DNA of 64,000 nucleotides from Aeromicrobium flavum (lineage in GTDB: Bacteria > Actinomycetota > Actinomycetes > Propionibacteriales > Nocardioidaceae), in the NCBI RefSeq assembly GCF_007992115.1, contig NZ_BJZQ01000008.1:62001-126000 (forward strand), written 5' to 3'. The translations under genes were made by a program, and so were the position numbers. Shown here in pieces: positions 39,317 through 46,887 of the stretch; position 1 is the stretch's first letter; every line of letters starts with the position of its first letter. The notes beneath the pieces are model-generated. The model worked only from the letters and a program-made list of their open reading frames with translations, was not told the origin of the DNA and did not search any database.

Positions 39317-40288
39317 TCAAGATCGGGCCGGTCCGGGACTGGCTGCACGGCCAGCGCGGTCCGAGAGCACCTTGAGCGCCTCCTTCAGCTCCCGCGGGCC
39401 CACGACGTCGAGGTCGGCGTCGAAGCGACACAAGGACGCCGCGAGGGAGGGCCACGACCAGGAGCCCTCGCCGAGGCGGGTGCGGTCGGTGCCGACCTGC
39501 TCGGCGAATCCGGTGCTGGTGAACGGTCGCACGCGGTCGAGGGGCAGGTGGACGACGACCTCGCCGGTGCAGGGCCAGCCCGCGGTGGCCTCCGACCCGC
39601 GGAACCGTCCCGTCACGAAGGTCGCGACGTCGCCGCCGGGCAGCTCGCGGTCGCCGAAGCGCGGGCCGTTCGGCACGCGCGGGCTGATCCGGTCGACGCG
39701 GTAGGTGCGCCAGTCGTCGCGGTCGAGGTCCCAGCCCACGAGGTACCAGCGGCCGCGCCAGAGCACGAGGTGGTGCGCCTCGGCCCGCCTCGAGTCCTCG
39801 CCGTAGTCGAACCGCAGCACCTCGCGCGCGTGGACCGCTCCGCCCACCGCGAGCAGGACGCCGCGGTCGACCTCGTCGGCGTCCGCACGCGGCTCGACGA
39901 CGGCCAGCGGCAGCGCGTCGAGCCGGTGCCGCACGCGCGACGGCATGACCTGACGGAGGGTCGTCAGCGCACGCAGCGCGGCCTCGCCGATCCGCTCGTC
40001 CAGGCCGGCGCCGGTGGTCGCGGTGACCTGCAGCGACACCGCCAACGCCACTGCCTGGTCGTCATCGAAGAGCAGGGGAGGCAGGTCGGCCCCCGCGTCG
40101 AGCCGGTACCCGCCGGCGGGCCCCTTGAAGGCGTCGATCCGGTAGCCGATCTCGCGCAGGCGGTCGATGTCGCGGCGAACAGTGCGAGGACTGACCTCGA
40201 GCCGGGTGGCCAGCACCTCACCGGGCCAGTCCCGCCGCGTCTGCAGCAGCGAGAGCAGGGACAGCAGTCGTCCGGACGTCGTGGTCAC
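39317..40288 (-). CDS. WYL-domain transcriptional regulator (YafY type)
   Basis: A 323-residue regulator with an N-terminal helix-turn-helix (RLLSLLSLLQTRRDWPG, VSPRTVRRDIDRLREIGY) and a central WYL domain (residues ~140-220; LWRGRWYLVGWDLDRDDWRTYRVDRI), plus a WCX-type C-terminus. WYL domains sense nucleic acids or small ligands. It is divergent from the DUF1761 gene and probably controls it. The GTG at 40288 begins VTTTSGRLLSLL; the open frame runs much further but without homology. The stop lies against the shared terminator. Confidence 0.92.
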   Translation of the reverse strand: MTTTSGRLLSLLSLLQTRRDWPGEVLATRLEVSPRTVRRDIDRLREIGYRIDAFKGPAGGYRLDAGADLPPLLFDDDQAVALAVSLQVTATTGAGLDERIGEAALRALTTLRQVMPSRVRHRLDALPLAVVEPRADADEVDRGVLLAVGGAVHAREVLRFDYGEDSRRAEAHHLVLWRGRWYLVGWDLDRDDWRTYRVDRISPRVPNGPRFGDRELPGGDVATFVTGRFRGSEATAGWPCTGEVVVHLPLDRVRPFTSTGFAEQVGTDRTRLGEGSWSWPSLAASLCRFDADLDVVGPRELKEALKVLSDRAGRAASPGPARS

Positions 40289-40310
40289 GTCTGCAGTCTG
40301 CCGACAATGG

Positions 40311-40327
40311 AGGACACATCCTGTCCT
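40311..40327. promoter_or_regulatory. Inverted repeat between the WYL and DUF1761 genes (candidate operator)
   Basis: AGGACA-CATCC-TGTCCT has perfect 6-bp arms and lies 22 bp upstream of the WYL regulator's start, in the divergent intergenic region. The regulator is the natural candidate to bind it; binding is inference. Confidence 0.4.
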
Positions 40328-40387
40328 GTACGTCCGGGAGCCTCGGAGACGAGCGGCCACCGTGGCCGCCGGAATCGAGGAGCTCAC

Positions 40388-40804
40388 GTGTTCACCGTCC
40401 TGGGAGACATCAACTGGATCGCCGTCGCGATCGCTGCCGTCGCGTCGATCGTGTTGGCCGGGGTCTGGTTCGCCGTCGTCATCGCCAAGCCCTATGCCGT
40501 CTCGCTCGGCCGCGAAGGCCAGGAGGCACCACCCGCCACCGCGGTGTCGGCGGCCGGCCCCGTCGTCTGCCAGCTCGTGACGCTGCTGACGAGCGCCGTG
40601 CTGATCGAGGCGCTCGACATCACCCGCATCGCGGACGCGATCGCCTTCGGCCTGGTCGTCGGCGTCGGGTATCTGACGGCGATGGCCTTCCAGATCGCCA
40701 TCAACCCGAACGTGCCCCGGCCGGTGCTCTACGGCGCGATCAACGCGCCGTTCTTCATCGGGACGAGCGTCCTCAGCGCCGTGATCCTCGTGGCAATGCG
40801 CTGA
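40388..40804 (+). CDS. DUF1761 membrane protein
   Basis: A 138-residue protein with four predicted membrane helices (residues ~9-32, ~55-75, ~80-100, ~113-135). The N-terminus INWIAVAIAAVASIVLAGVW matches DUF1761, a family of unknown function. GAGGAG 5 nt before the GTG is a good ribosome-binding site. It is divergent from the WYL regulator, with a palindrome between them, which suggests direct control by that regulator. Confidence 0.88.
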   Translation: MFTVLGDINWIAVAIAAVASIVLAGVWFAVVIAKPYAVSLGREGQEAPPATAVSAAGPVVCQLVTLLTSAVLIEALDITRIADAIAFGLVVGVGYLTAMAFQIAINPNVPRPVLYGAINAPFFIGTSVLSAVILVAMR

Positions 40805-40832
40805 CGGCGGCCACGGTGCGATGCTGGGCGGC

Positions 40833-41219
40833 ATGAGGTCTCGCCACATCAGCCGTGTCATCGCGGCGTCTCCCGAGAGCGTCTACGCCTACGCGGTCGA
40901 TCCGGCCCACCTGCCGCGCTGGGCCGCGGGTCTCGCCCAGGCCGAGGTGGAGGTGCGTGGCGACGTCCTGGTCGCCCAGTCGCCGATGGGGGAGGTGACG
41001 GTGCGCTTCGTCGAGCGCAACGAGCTCGGGATCCTCGACCACGACGTCACGCTGCCGTCGGGCGAGACGGTCACCAACCCGATGCGGGTCATGGCCCACC
41101 CCGACGGCGCAGAGGTCCTCTTCACGATCCGTCAGCTCGAGCTCAGCGACGACGAGTTCGAGCGTGACTGCCAGATGATCGAGGACGACCTCGAGACCCT
41201 GCGCTCCCTCCTCGAGTGA
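40833..41219 (+). CDS. SRPBCC (polyketide cyclase/START-like) family protein
   Basis: A 128-residue protein of the SRPBCC superfamily, small cavity-forming domains that bind hydrophobic ligands. SRHISRVIAASPESVYAYAVDPAHLPRW is split here as the first strand (SRHISRVI) and the typical helix ASPESVYAYAVDPAHLPRW; the C-terminal helix has CQMIEDDLETLRSLL. The ligand is unknown. An upstream ATG at 40821 is possible (4 more residues). The stop overlaps the start of the following hydrolase (GTGA), so both are translated together. Confidence 0.85.
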   Translation: MRSRHISRVIAASPESVYAYAVDPAHLPRWAAGLAQAEVEVRGDVLVAQSPMGEVTVRFVERNELGILDHDVTLPSGETVTNPMRVMAHPDGAEVLFTIRQLELSDDEFERDCQMIEDDLETLRSLLE

Positions 41220-42010
41220 GCGTGCACGTCGTCGAGCGGGGCACCGGCACCCCGCTCGTCCTCCTGCACGGCTTCGGGGTCGATCACCGGCTGTTGCTGC
41301 CGCTCGACCCGGCCGTCGAGGCCGCCGGCGGCTGGCGGCGTCTCTACGTCGACCTGCCGGGGCACGGACGGAGTCCGGCGGGGGACGTCGCCAGCACCGA
41401 GGGCGTCGCCGCCGCCGTGCGGGACGAGCTCGCTCGCCGGCTCGGGGACGAGCCCTTCGCGATCCTGGGCAACTCGTTCGGCGCCATGGTCGCGCGGCGC
41501 ATCGCGCACGACCAGCGTGACCGCGTGCTCGGACTCGCCACGATCGCGGGGGCGTTCGTCGCCGAGCACGACCGCCGCACCGTGCCCGAGCAGCAGGTCC
41601 TGGTCGAGGACGCCGCCGTGGTGGCGTCGCTCGGAGACGCGGGTGCGGACTACGCCGAGGTGGCCGTGATCCAGACGCGGGAGAATGCTCAGGCCTACAC
41701 CGAGCACGCCCTGCCGGGCGTGATCGCCGCCGACCAGGACGCGATGGAGCGGATCGCCCGCCGGTACGCGCTGGAGGCGGAGCCCGAGGAGGCGTCTCCC
41801 GAGCCGTTCGCTGCGCCGACGCTGATCGTGACGGCTCGGCAGGACCAGGTTGTGGGATACGAGGACGCGTGGGCGCGCGTGGAGCACTACCCGCGGGCGA
41901 CGTTCGCGGTGCTCGACGCCGCCGGGCACAACGTCCACCTCGACCAGCCGGCCCTCGTGGCTGCGCTGGTCACGGACTGGCTGCGACGGGTGGACGCCGA
42001 GCGCCGCTGA
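41216..42010 (+). CDS. Alpha/beta hydrolase
   Basis: A 264-residue hydrolase. LVLLHGFGVDHRL is the oxyanion-hole loop, LYVDLPGHGRS follows, the nucleophile is in AILGNSFGAMVARRI (GNSFG), the acid in VTARQDQVVGYED and the histidine in DAAGHNVHLDQP, a complete triad. It resembles the MhpC/BioH-like group without a clear substrate. The GTG start overlaps the SRPBCC gene stop by 4 bp. It is convergent with the DUF3052 gene, 3 bp between stops. Confidence 0.9.
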   Translation: MSVHVVERGTGTPLVLLHGFGVDHRLLLPLDPAVEAAGGWRRLYVDLPGHGRSPAGDVASTEGVAAAVRDELARRLGDEPFAILGNSFGAMVARRIAHDQRDRVLGLATIAGAFVAEHDRRTVPEQQVLVEDAAVVASLGDAGADYAEVAVIQTRENAQAYTEHALPGVIAADQDAMERIARRYALEAEPEEASPEPFAAPTLIVTARQDQVVGYEDAWARVEHYPRATFAVLDAAGHNVHLDQPALVAALVTDWLRRVDAERR

Positions 42011-42013
42011 CCT

Positions 42014-42436
42014 TCAGTGCTGGTCGGGCAGCGTGCCGAAGCTGTTGCGATACACGACGCCCGGCTTGGGCCGGGTGAAGCGCAGGGCGCTCCACGTCGC
42101 GTCGATCGACAGGCAGGTGCTCTCGACGAGCCCGCAGTCGTAGCCGATCTCGATCACCGTCGGCAGCGTCAGGTCGGAGCCGAGCCCGCGTCCCTTCGGC
42201 CACGAGACCCAGAGCTTCCCCTGAGGTGCGAGGTGGAGTACGAGGTGCGGGAGCTCCTCGCGCATCCGTTCCTGCGTGGTGACGAACAGGTGGAGGTAGT
42301 CGACCTCTCCGTGTAGGGGCACGAGGTGCAGATCAGGCAGCCCCATCGACTCGGGCACGCCGTCGGGCGCGTCCACGAGATGGGCGGTCCAGCCGGCCTT
42401 GAGCCCCATCTTCTGGGCGACGCTACGAGCGACCAC
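42014..42436 (-). CDS. DUF3052 family protein
   Basis: A 140-residue cytoplasmic protein of the DUF3052 family: KMGLKAGWTAHLVDAP at the start, VDYLHLFVTTQERMREELP, GKLWVSWPKGRG and the end SIDATWSALRFTRPK. Members are common in actinobacteria and of unknown function. The GTG at 42436 has GGGAGG 5 nt upstream, which lies inside the 3' end of the preceding monooxygenase gene; the two genes overlap by 14 bp and are surely one transcript. Confidence 0.87.
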   Translation of the reverse strand: MVARSVAQKMGLKAGWTAHLVDAPDGVPESMGLPDLHLVPLHGEVDYLHLFVTTQERMREELPHLVLHLAPQGKLWVSWPKGRGLGSDLTLPTVIEIGYDCGLVESTCLSIDATWSALRFTRPKPGVVYRNSFGTLPDQH

Positions 42437-42758
42437 GGTCGCCTCCCGGATCGAGGTCAGCCTCGACGACCTCCCAGTGGTCGACGTGCTCGTCCTTCTC
42501 GACCAGCAGGTCGTCGTCGCCGGGGTAGAAGACCGCCCGTTCGGGCTCGTCCCCGGCGAACCTGCGGACGTCGTCCATCGAGTCCCACAGCGAGAGCGTG
42601 ACCACCTCGACGAGATCGCCCACAGGGCGGCGCAACACGACGGCCCCGCGGTTGCCCGGCGTGGCCCGGTACTCGCGCACTCCGGTCTCGCTCTGGTGGG
42701 CCAGGTACCTCTCGGCGTGCTCGGCCCTGACGGCTCCACGCCAACGTCGCATGATCAC
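42423..42758 (-). CDS. Antibiotic-biosynthesis-monooxygenase-fold (ABM) protein
   Basis: A ~111-residue ferredoxin-like ABM domain. The start VIMRRWRGAVRAEHAERYLAH and the later VEVVTLSLWDSMDDVRRFAG fit the family, which includes small quinol oxidases and stress proteins. The MhuD-type Asn-Trp-His set is absent, so heme degradation is unlikely. The start is uncertain: GTG 42767, GTG 42758 or ATG 42752; 42758 has a G-run 8 nt upstream and was chosen. It overlaps the DUF3052 gene by 14 bp. Confidence 0.75.
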   Translation of the reverse strand: MIMRRWRGAVRAEHAERYLAHQSETGVREYRATPGNRGAVVLRRPVGDLVEVVTLSLWDSMDDVRRFAGDEPERAVFYPGDDDLLVEKDEHVDHWEVVEADLDPGGDRGRS

Positions 42759-42874
42759 GGTGACCACCCCCCACTACGAAGGATGATGCGTTCGGCCCCG
42801 CTGGGGTACCCCCATGCCTCATCGTTCGTCGCTGGGCATCGCCGCCTGCCGCAGGGTGGGAACGACCGAGCCCG

Positions 42875-43393
42875 TCAGGGAGCGACCGCGCGCTCCTCGG
42901 CGGCGTGGCCGGGCTCGAGGCCGTCGGCGTCCGACACGCGCAGCGGGGTGAACGGTCCGCTGGACACGGCCGAGACCACGCGCGTGGTGAGGCACACGTG
43001 ATCGCCGCCGTCGTCCAGCACGGCGATCCGCTCGAGGAGGAGCCGGTTCGGGCAGTCGCGCAGCAGGGGCACGCCGTGCTCGTCGATGTCGACGGTCAGG
43101 TCGGCGAACTTGTCGGTCTCGGCGCCGCACCGGGTGCCGAACGTCTCGGCGAGCGAGAGGTCCTGCGCCGTGAGGAAGTGCACGGCGAAGCGCTGGGCGC
43201 GCAGGCCGAGGCGGTAGGTGTGGTTCGCCTTCGACAGCCAGACGCTGTAGTGCTCGGAGTCGATGCTGGACTGGGCGTGGAAGCCGACGAGGCACCCGCC
43301 TCGCTCGCCGTCGGCCGCGGTGGTCACCACCACGAGTGGCGGGTCCACGGAGTCCATCAGGCAGGAGAAGGCCTCGTCGTCCACGGCGGTCAC
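42875..43393 (-). CDS. Flavin reductase-like protein
   Basis: A 172-residue protein of the flavin-reductase (FMN-binding split barrel) family: [26 protein letters not shown] is typical, read here as [12 protein letters not shown] then GCLVGFHAQSS, followed by SLAETFGTRCGAETDKF, a common motif for the group. Such enzymes reduce FMN or use it as a cofactor; the partner is not evident. The GTG at 43393 has TAATCT 6 nt upstream and no Shine-Dalgarno sequence. It is divergent from the SdpI-like gene, which has a similar leaderless-type promoter. Confidence 0.85.
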   Translation of the reverse strand: MTAVDDEAFSCLMDSVDPPLVVVTTAADGERGGCLVGFHAQSSIDSEHYSVWLSKANHTYRLGLRAQRFAVHFLTAQDLSLAETFGTRCGAETDKFADLTVDIDEHGVPLLRDCPNRLLLERIAVLDDGGDHVCLTTRVVSAVSSGPFTPLRVSDADGLEPGHAAEERAVAP

Positions 43394-43446
43394 CCACCCA
43401 GATTAGGGCGCGGGAGCGGCCCCCGCCTCGGCTAGCGTGGTGGACC

Positions 43447-43809
43447 ATGACCGAGGAGCTCCTGGCACGCGTGGTCCTGTCGGCGGTGATGCTCGGAACG
43501 GGGTCGCTGCTGTGGTGGATGGCGCGCGCCGCGGCGAGCGGGAGGCTCAAGCGCAACGCGTACGCCGGCATCCGCACCGGGTCGACGATGGCCAGTGACG
43601 AGGCCTGGCTCGCGGCCCACCAGCGCGCCGAGCACCCGACCATCCGGGCTGCGGTGTGCGCGTTCCTCGCGGGCCTCGCGCCCGTGCTGCCGATCGGCGA
43701 GAACGTCCTGCTCGCCGTCGTGTTGGTCGGTGCCGCCCTCATCCTCGGCTTCGTGATCCACGGCGCGATCGTCGGCGGTCGCGCCGCCCGGGCCGCCTCC
43801 GGCCACTAG
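43447..43809 (+). CDS. SdpI/YhfL-like membrane protein
   Basis: A 120-residue protein with three predicted membrane helices (residues ~8-27, ~65-80, ~85-108). KRNAYAGIRTGSTMASDEAWLAAHQRA is the hallmark of the SdpI family and is seen here as GIRTGSTMASDEAWLAAH. In Bacillus SdpI gives immunity to the toxin SdpC; most actinobacterial relatives have no known role. TAGCGT lies 8 nt before the ATG. The stop overlaps the carotenoid oxygenase gene tail to tail by 4 bp. Confidence 0.85.
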   Translation: MTEELLARVVLSAVMLGTGSLLWWMARAAASGRLKRNAYAGIRTGSTMASDEAWLAAHQRAEHPTIRAAVCAFLAGLAPVLPIGENVLLAVVLVGAALILGFVIHGAIVGGRAARAASGH

Positions 43810-45293
43810 AGGTCGCCGGGGTCGGTGCCCTCCGGTGCCCAGTTGCCGTGGAAGCCCGCCGGCACCCGGCCGGGCAGCAGCACCGTGGCCACGTCCTCCA
43901 GGGTCTCGGCGTCCAGCACCCGCAGCTGGCTGCGACCGTCGGAGCGGTCGTGGACGTATCCCAGCAGCACGCCGTCGTCCTCGGCCGTGCCGTCCGGGTG
44001 GGGGACGAAGCAGAACTCGCTGGCCTCCATGTCCGCGCCCAGGTGGCGCGACGCGGTGGTGCCGGCGGTCAGGTCGTGGCGCAGGACCGAGTCGCCGGGC
44101 ACGCCGTCCTCGAAGCCGACGGCCCAGCCGTACCGGTGGCGCCGCCCCGTCAGCCGCTCGTCGTGCCGTGGGAACTCCTGCGAGCGCTGGTCGAGGCTGC
44201 TCTCGCTCACCCGGCCGGTGCGCAGGTCGAGGGTGAAGCGGGTCATCGTCGCCGGACCCTCGTTCGGGCCGGTCAGCTCGGTGGCGAACATCCTCGCGTG
44301 CCGCACGACGTCGACCACCACGGTGTCGCCGTCCTCGTACGCGTTGAGCGTGTGGAACACGTAGCAGGGGTCGATCTCGAACCAGCGCACCGCGTCGCCC
44401 TCGGCATCGCGGGGGAGCAGGCCGATCCGGGCGGGGTAGTCCGGGTTCCAGTGGTAGGGCAGCGACGGGCCGCCGGCGCCGCGGGCGATCCTGGCGATCA
44501 CCGGCTCGGGCAGGGGGTTGCGGCCGATGACGCGGTTGAGCACGCCCCGCACGAAGGGTCGCTGCAGCCGAGGAGTGTCGGCGGTGGCGGCCTTGATGTC
44601 GAACGTGACCGGCAGGTCGAGGATGACGGCGAAGTGCTCGGTGAGGGCGAAGTCGTGGACCATCGGACTGCCGTGAGCCTCGACGTCGACGCTGCGGCGG
44701 ATCCGCCCGTCGGTGCCCAGGACCGAGTAGGTCAGGCGGTTGCCGCGCATCCAGCTGTAGGACAGGGCGTGCAGCTCGCCGGTGTCGGGATCGCGGTGCG
44801 GGTGGGCGGAGTAGCCCGGGCGCCCCGGGACGCTCGGGAGGGTGCCGTCGAAGTCGCACGGGCCGACCGTGTCGAGGTCGTGGGTCAGCTCGTACGGCGG
44901 GAGGCCCGACTCGACCAGCGCGAGCGTCTTCCCGTGGTGCTCCAGCACGTTGGTGTTGGCGGCGAAGTCGAGCTCGCCCGGGGTGCCGCGAACGGGCTCG
45001 CCCAAGGCCTCGGCGACGCCGGCCGCGCGGACCCAGCGGTTGCGGTACCACTGCGCCTGCCCGTCGCGGAGCCGGACGCCGTGCACCATCCCCTCGCCGA
45101 GGAACCAGTGGTGCTGGTCGCCGGGGTCGTCGATCGGGTTCGGCCCGATGCGCAGGTAGCGCCCGTCGAGGTGCTCGGGCAGGTGGCCGGTGACGGTGAG
45201 GTCGGTGGCGGTGAGCTCTTCGCGCACCGGGGCGAAGTTGTCGCGCAGGTAACGGTTGGCTGGTGCCTCGATGGGCACGGCGGTGTCGGTCAT
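43806..45293 (-). CDS. Carotenoid oxygenase
   Basis: A 495-residue seven-bladed beta-propeller enzyme that cleaves a double bond in carotenoids or related stilbene-like compounds with an iron bound by four histidines. All four candidate ligands are seen: SAHPHRD, SPMVHDFALTEHF, CYVFHTLNAYED and, near the C-terminus, AGFHGNW. The N-terminal LDGRYLRIGPNPIDDP is typical. GGAG lies 7 nt before the ATG. It is divergent from a TetR gene; two ATAAC-N3-GTTAT operators lie between them, so repression with release by a ligand is likely. Confidence 0.95.
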   Translation of the reverse strand: MTDTAVPIEAPANRYLRDNFAPVREELTATDLTVTGHLPEHLDGRYLRIGPNPIDDPGDQHHWFLGEGMVHGVRLRDGQAQWYRNRWVRAAGVAEALGEPVRGTPGELDFAANTNVLEHHGKTLALVESGLPPYELTHDLDTVGPCDFDGTLPSVPGRPGYSAHPHRDPDTGELHALSYSWMRGNRLTYSVLGTDGRIRRSVDVEAHGSPMVHDFALTEHFAVILDLPVTFDIKAATADTPRLQRPFVRGVLNRVIGRNPLPEPVIARIARGAGGPSLPYHWNPDYPARIGLLPRDAEGDAVRWFEIDPCYVFHTLNAYEDGDTVVVDVVRHARMFATELTGPNEGPATMTRFTLDLRTGRVSESSLDQRSQEFPRHDERLTGRRHRYGWAVGFEDGVPGDSVLRHDLTAGTTASRHLGADMEASEFCFVPHPDGTAEDDGVLLGYVHDRSDGRSQLRVLDAETLEDVATVLLPGRVPAGFHGNWAPEGTDPGDL

Positions 45294-45325
45294 GGGGGAT
45301 CTCCTGAAACGGGCGCCCGAGCCGC

Positions 45326-45338
45326 ATAACACTGTTAT
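45326..45338. promoter_or_regulatory. TetR operator, copy 1
   Basis: ATAAC-ACT-GTTAT, perfect 5-bp arms with a 3-bp spacer, in the divergent region between the carotenoid oxygenase and TetR genes, 33 bp upstream of the oxygenase start. It is 21 bp centre to centre (two helical turns) from copy 2. Confidence 0.75.
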
Positions 45339-45346
45339 CCGCGACC

Positions 45347-45359
45347 ATAACGCTGTTAT
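45347..45359. promoter_or_regulatory. TetR operator, copy 2
   Basis: ATAAC-GCT-GTTAT with the same half-sites as copy 1; the palindrome extends to 6-bp arms (CATAAC/GTTATG). It ends 15 bp before the preferred tetR start at 45375, so it would overlap that promoter and allow autorepression. Confidence 0.75.
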
Positions 45360-45374
45360 GCCATGCTGTCGAGC

Positions 45375-45974
45375 ATGAGTTCTGTACCGGTGCCCGAGGC
45401 GTCGGCGGTGCGCGCGCGGTTGCTGGAGGAGGCGGCCCGGATCCTCGACGAGGAGGGCCCTTCCGCCTTGTCGTCCCGACGGCTCGCCACGGTGACGGGG
45501 ACGTCGACCATGGCCGTCTACACCCACTTCGGGAGCATGGGCGCGGTGGTGGACGCCGTCGCGACCGAGGGCTTCCGCCGCCTCATCGATCGCGTCGGCG
45601 CGGTCGAGCTGACCGACGACCCGGCGGCCGATCTGCTGGCGGCGGCCGTGGCCTACCGCGAGAACGCACTGCAGAACCCCCACCTCTACGCGGTGATGTT
45701 CGGGGCGATCAGCGTGCGAGGCCTGGGCGGCAAGGGCCCCGACGCCGAGGTGGCCTACGCGGCCTTCCGTCAGCTCGTCGCCCTGGTGGAGCGGGCGATG
45801 GCCGCGGGACGACTCCGCCCCGGAGACGGCAAGGCGGTGGCGGCGCAGTGGTGGAGCGCGCTCCACGGCTACATGATGCTGGAGCTCGCAGGGATGGACC
45901 AGGTGGTGAGGGACCCCGAGCACCACGTCCTGTGGCAGCTCATGGAGAACCTGCTCCGTTCGCTCTCGACGTGA
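45375..45974 (+). CDS. TetR-family regulator of the carotenoid oxygenase
   Basis: A 199-residue regulator. The helix-turn-helix is in the N-terminal ~55 residues (ARILDEEGPSALSSRRLA, GTSTMAVYTHFGSMGAVV), with a TetR C-terminal ligand domain of the TetR_C-type common in actinobacteria (ADLLAAAVAYRENALQNPHLY). It probably represses itself and the divergent oxygenase through the twin operators. The start may be ATG 45363 or 45375; 45363 is only 3 bp from operator 2, leaving no room for a leader, and CATGCT lies 7 nt before 45375, so 45375 was chosen. Confidence 0.92.
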   Translation: MSSVPVPEASAVRARLLEEAARILDEEGPSALSSRRLATVTGTSTMAVYTHFGSMGAVVDAVATEGFRRLIDRVGAVELTDDPAADLLAAAVAYRENALQNPHLYAVMFGAISVRGLGGKGPDAEVAYAAFRQLVALVERAMAAGRLRPGDGKAVAAQWWSALHGYMMLELAGMDQVVRDPEHHVLWQLMENLLRSLST

Positions 45975-45978
45975 GGCG

Positions 45979-46314
45979 TCAGGCGCCTCGCGGCGCGTAC
46001 ATGATCACCGCCACGCCGACGAGGCAGACCGCGGCGCCGGCGAGGTCCCAGCGATCGGGTCGGAAGCCGTCGAGCAGCATGCCCCACGCCAGCGAGCCGG
46101 CCACGAAGACGCCGCCGTACGCGGCCAGGATCCGGCCGAAGTTCGCGTCCGGCTGGAGGGTGGCGACGAACCCGTAGAGCCCGAGCGCGACGACGCCCAG
46201 GCCCATCCACAGCACCCCGCGGTGCTCACGGACCCCCTGCCAGATCAGCCACGCGCCGCCGATCTCGGCGACGGCGGCCACGGCGAACAAGCTGATCGAG
46301 CGCAGGACGTCCAT
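45979..46314 (-). CDS. YnfA/UPF0060 family membrane protein
   Basis: A 111-residue inner-membrane protein with four helices, of the YnfA (UPF0060) family related to small multidrug-resistance transporters. [53 protein letters not shown] and [19 protein letters not shown] are family hallmarks. Only the transporter relationship is clear; a substrate is not. It is convergent with the TetR gene (4 bp between stops) and divergent from the YchJ-like gene. Confidence 0.93.
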   Translation of the reverse strand: MDVLRSISLFAVAAVAEIGGAWLIWQGVREHRGVLWMGLGVVALGLYGFVATLQPDANFGRILAAYGGVFVAGSLAWGMLLDGFRPDRWDLAGAAVCLVGVAVIMYAPRGA

Positions 46315-46344
46315 GCGGCGATTGTGCCGTGACAGGCTGGGCGC

Positions 46345-46659
46345 ATGACGGACGAGCCCCGCACCGCCGAGGAGCTGATGCGCTCCCGGTTCGCCGCCTT
46401 CCAGCGCGCCGACCGTGACTGGCTGCTCCGGACGTGGCACCCCTCAACGCGGCCGGTCGACCTCGACCTGTCCGACAACCCTCGCTGGCGAGGGCTCCAG
46501 GTCCTCGACACAGAGGCCGGTGGACCCGAGGACGACCAGGGCGTGGTGGAGTTCCGCGCGAGCTACGTCACCGACGGCGAACTCGGGATCCTGCACGAGC
46601 GGTCGAGGTTCGTCCGCGAGGACGGGCGCTGGTTCTACGTGGACGGTGATCTCCTCTGA
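46345..46659 (+). CDS. YchJ-like (UPF0225) protein lacking the SEC-C cysteine motif
   Basis: A 104-residue protein matching the central NTF2-like domain of YchJ proteins: [23 protein letters not shown], then TWHPSTRP and [12 protein letters not shown]. Typical YchJ proteins begin with a cysteine-rich zinc motif (CxCGSG...CC) of about 20 residues; here the protein starts directly at the NTF2-like part and contains no cysteine. No upstream in-frame cysteine region exists before the divergent YnfA gene. It overlaps the next ORF by 4 bp (CTGA). The function is unknown. Confidence 0.8.
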   Translation: MTDEPRTAEELMRSRFAAFQRADRDWLLRTWHPSTRPVDLDLSDNPRWRGLQVLDTEAGGPEDDQGVVEFRASYVTDGELGILHERSRFVREDGRWFYVDGDLL

Positions 46660-46877
46660 CGGCCGGCAACCTGCCCGCGGCGATCGGGCGGCCGGCGACG
46701 CGTGCTCTCGTGGATGCCGGGCTGACCACGATCGATCTCGTGGCGGGTCGGACCGAGGCGGAGGTCGCGGCCCTGCACGGCGTGGGCCCGAAGGCGGTGC
46801 GCGTCCTGGCGCAGGCGCTGCGCGAGCGCGGCCTCTCGTTCCGAGGGCGCACGGATGGTGTCGGCGACCGGTCCTAG
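46656..46877 (+). CDS. Small helix-hairpin-helix protein (CTG start)
   Basis: An open frame of 73 residues from a CTG at 46656, overlapping the YchJ-like stop as CTGA. The product reads NLPAAIGRPATRALVDAGL, then TTIDLVAGRTEAEVAALHGVGPKAVRVLAQALRERGLSF, a well-known small protein with HhH motifs (LHGVGPKAV) as in DNA-binding proteins and RNA-polymerase alpha C-terminal domains. No ATG or GTG lies in frame between the preceding stop and the first HhH; the nearest, GTG 46710, would delete it. The frame, family match and overlap support it; the CTG start is inference. The family often neighbours DUF4287-type genes. Confidence 0.6.
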   Translation: MTAGNLPAAIGRPATRALVDAGLTTIDLVAGRTEAEVAALHGVGPKAVRVLAQALRERGLSFRGRTDGVGDRS

Positions 46878-46887
46878 GCTCGGGGTC

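Noticed and set aside
43447..43809. SdpI-like protein as immunity to a nearby toxin
   Set aside because: No SdpC-like toxin or SdpA/B gene is in the neighbourhood.
46878..46887. Frameshift joining the HhH protein to DUF4287
   Set aside because: DUF4287 has its own start with a well-placed -10 box, and the HhH frame ends with a normal stop after a complete domain.
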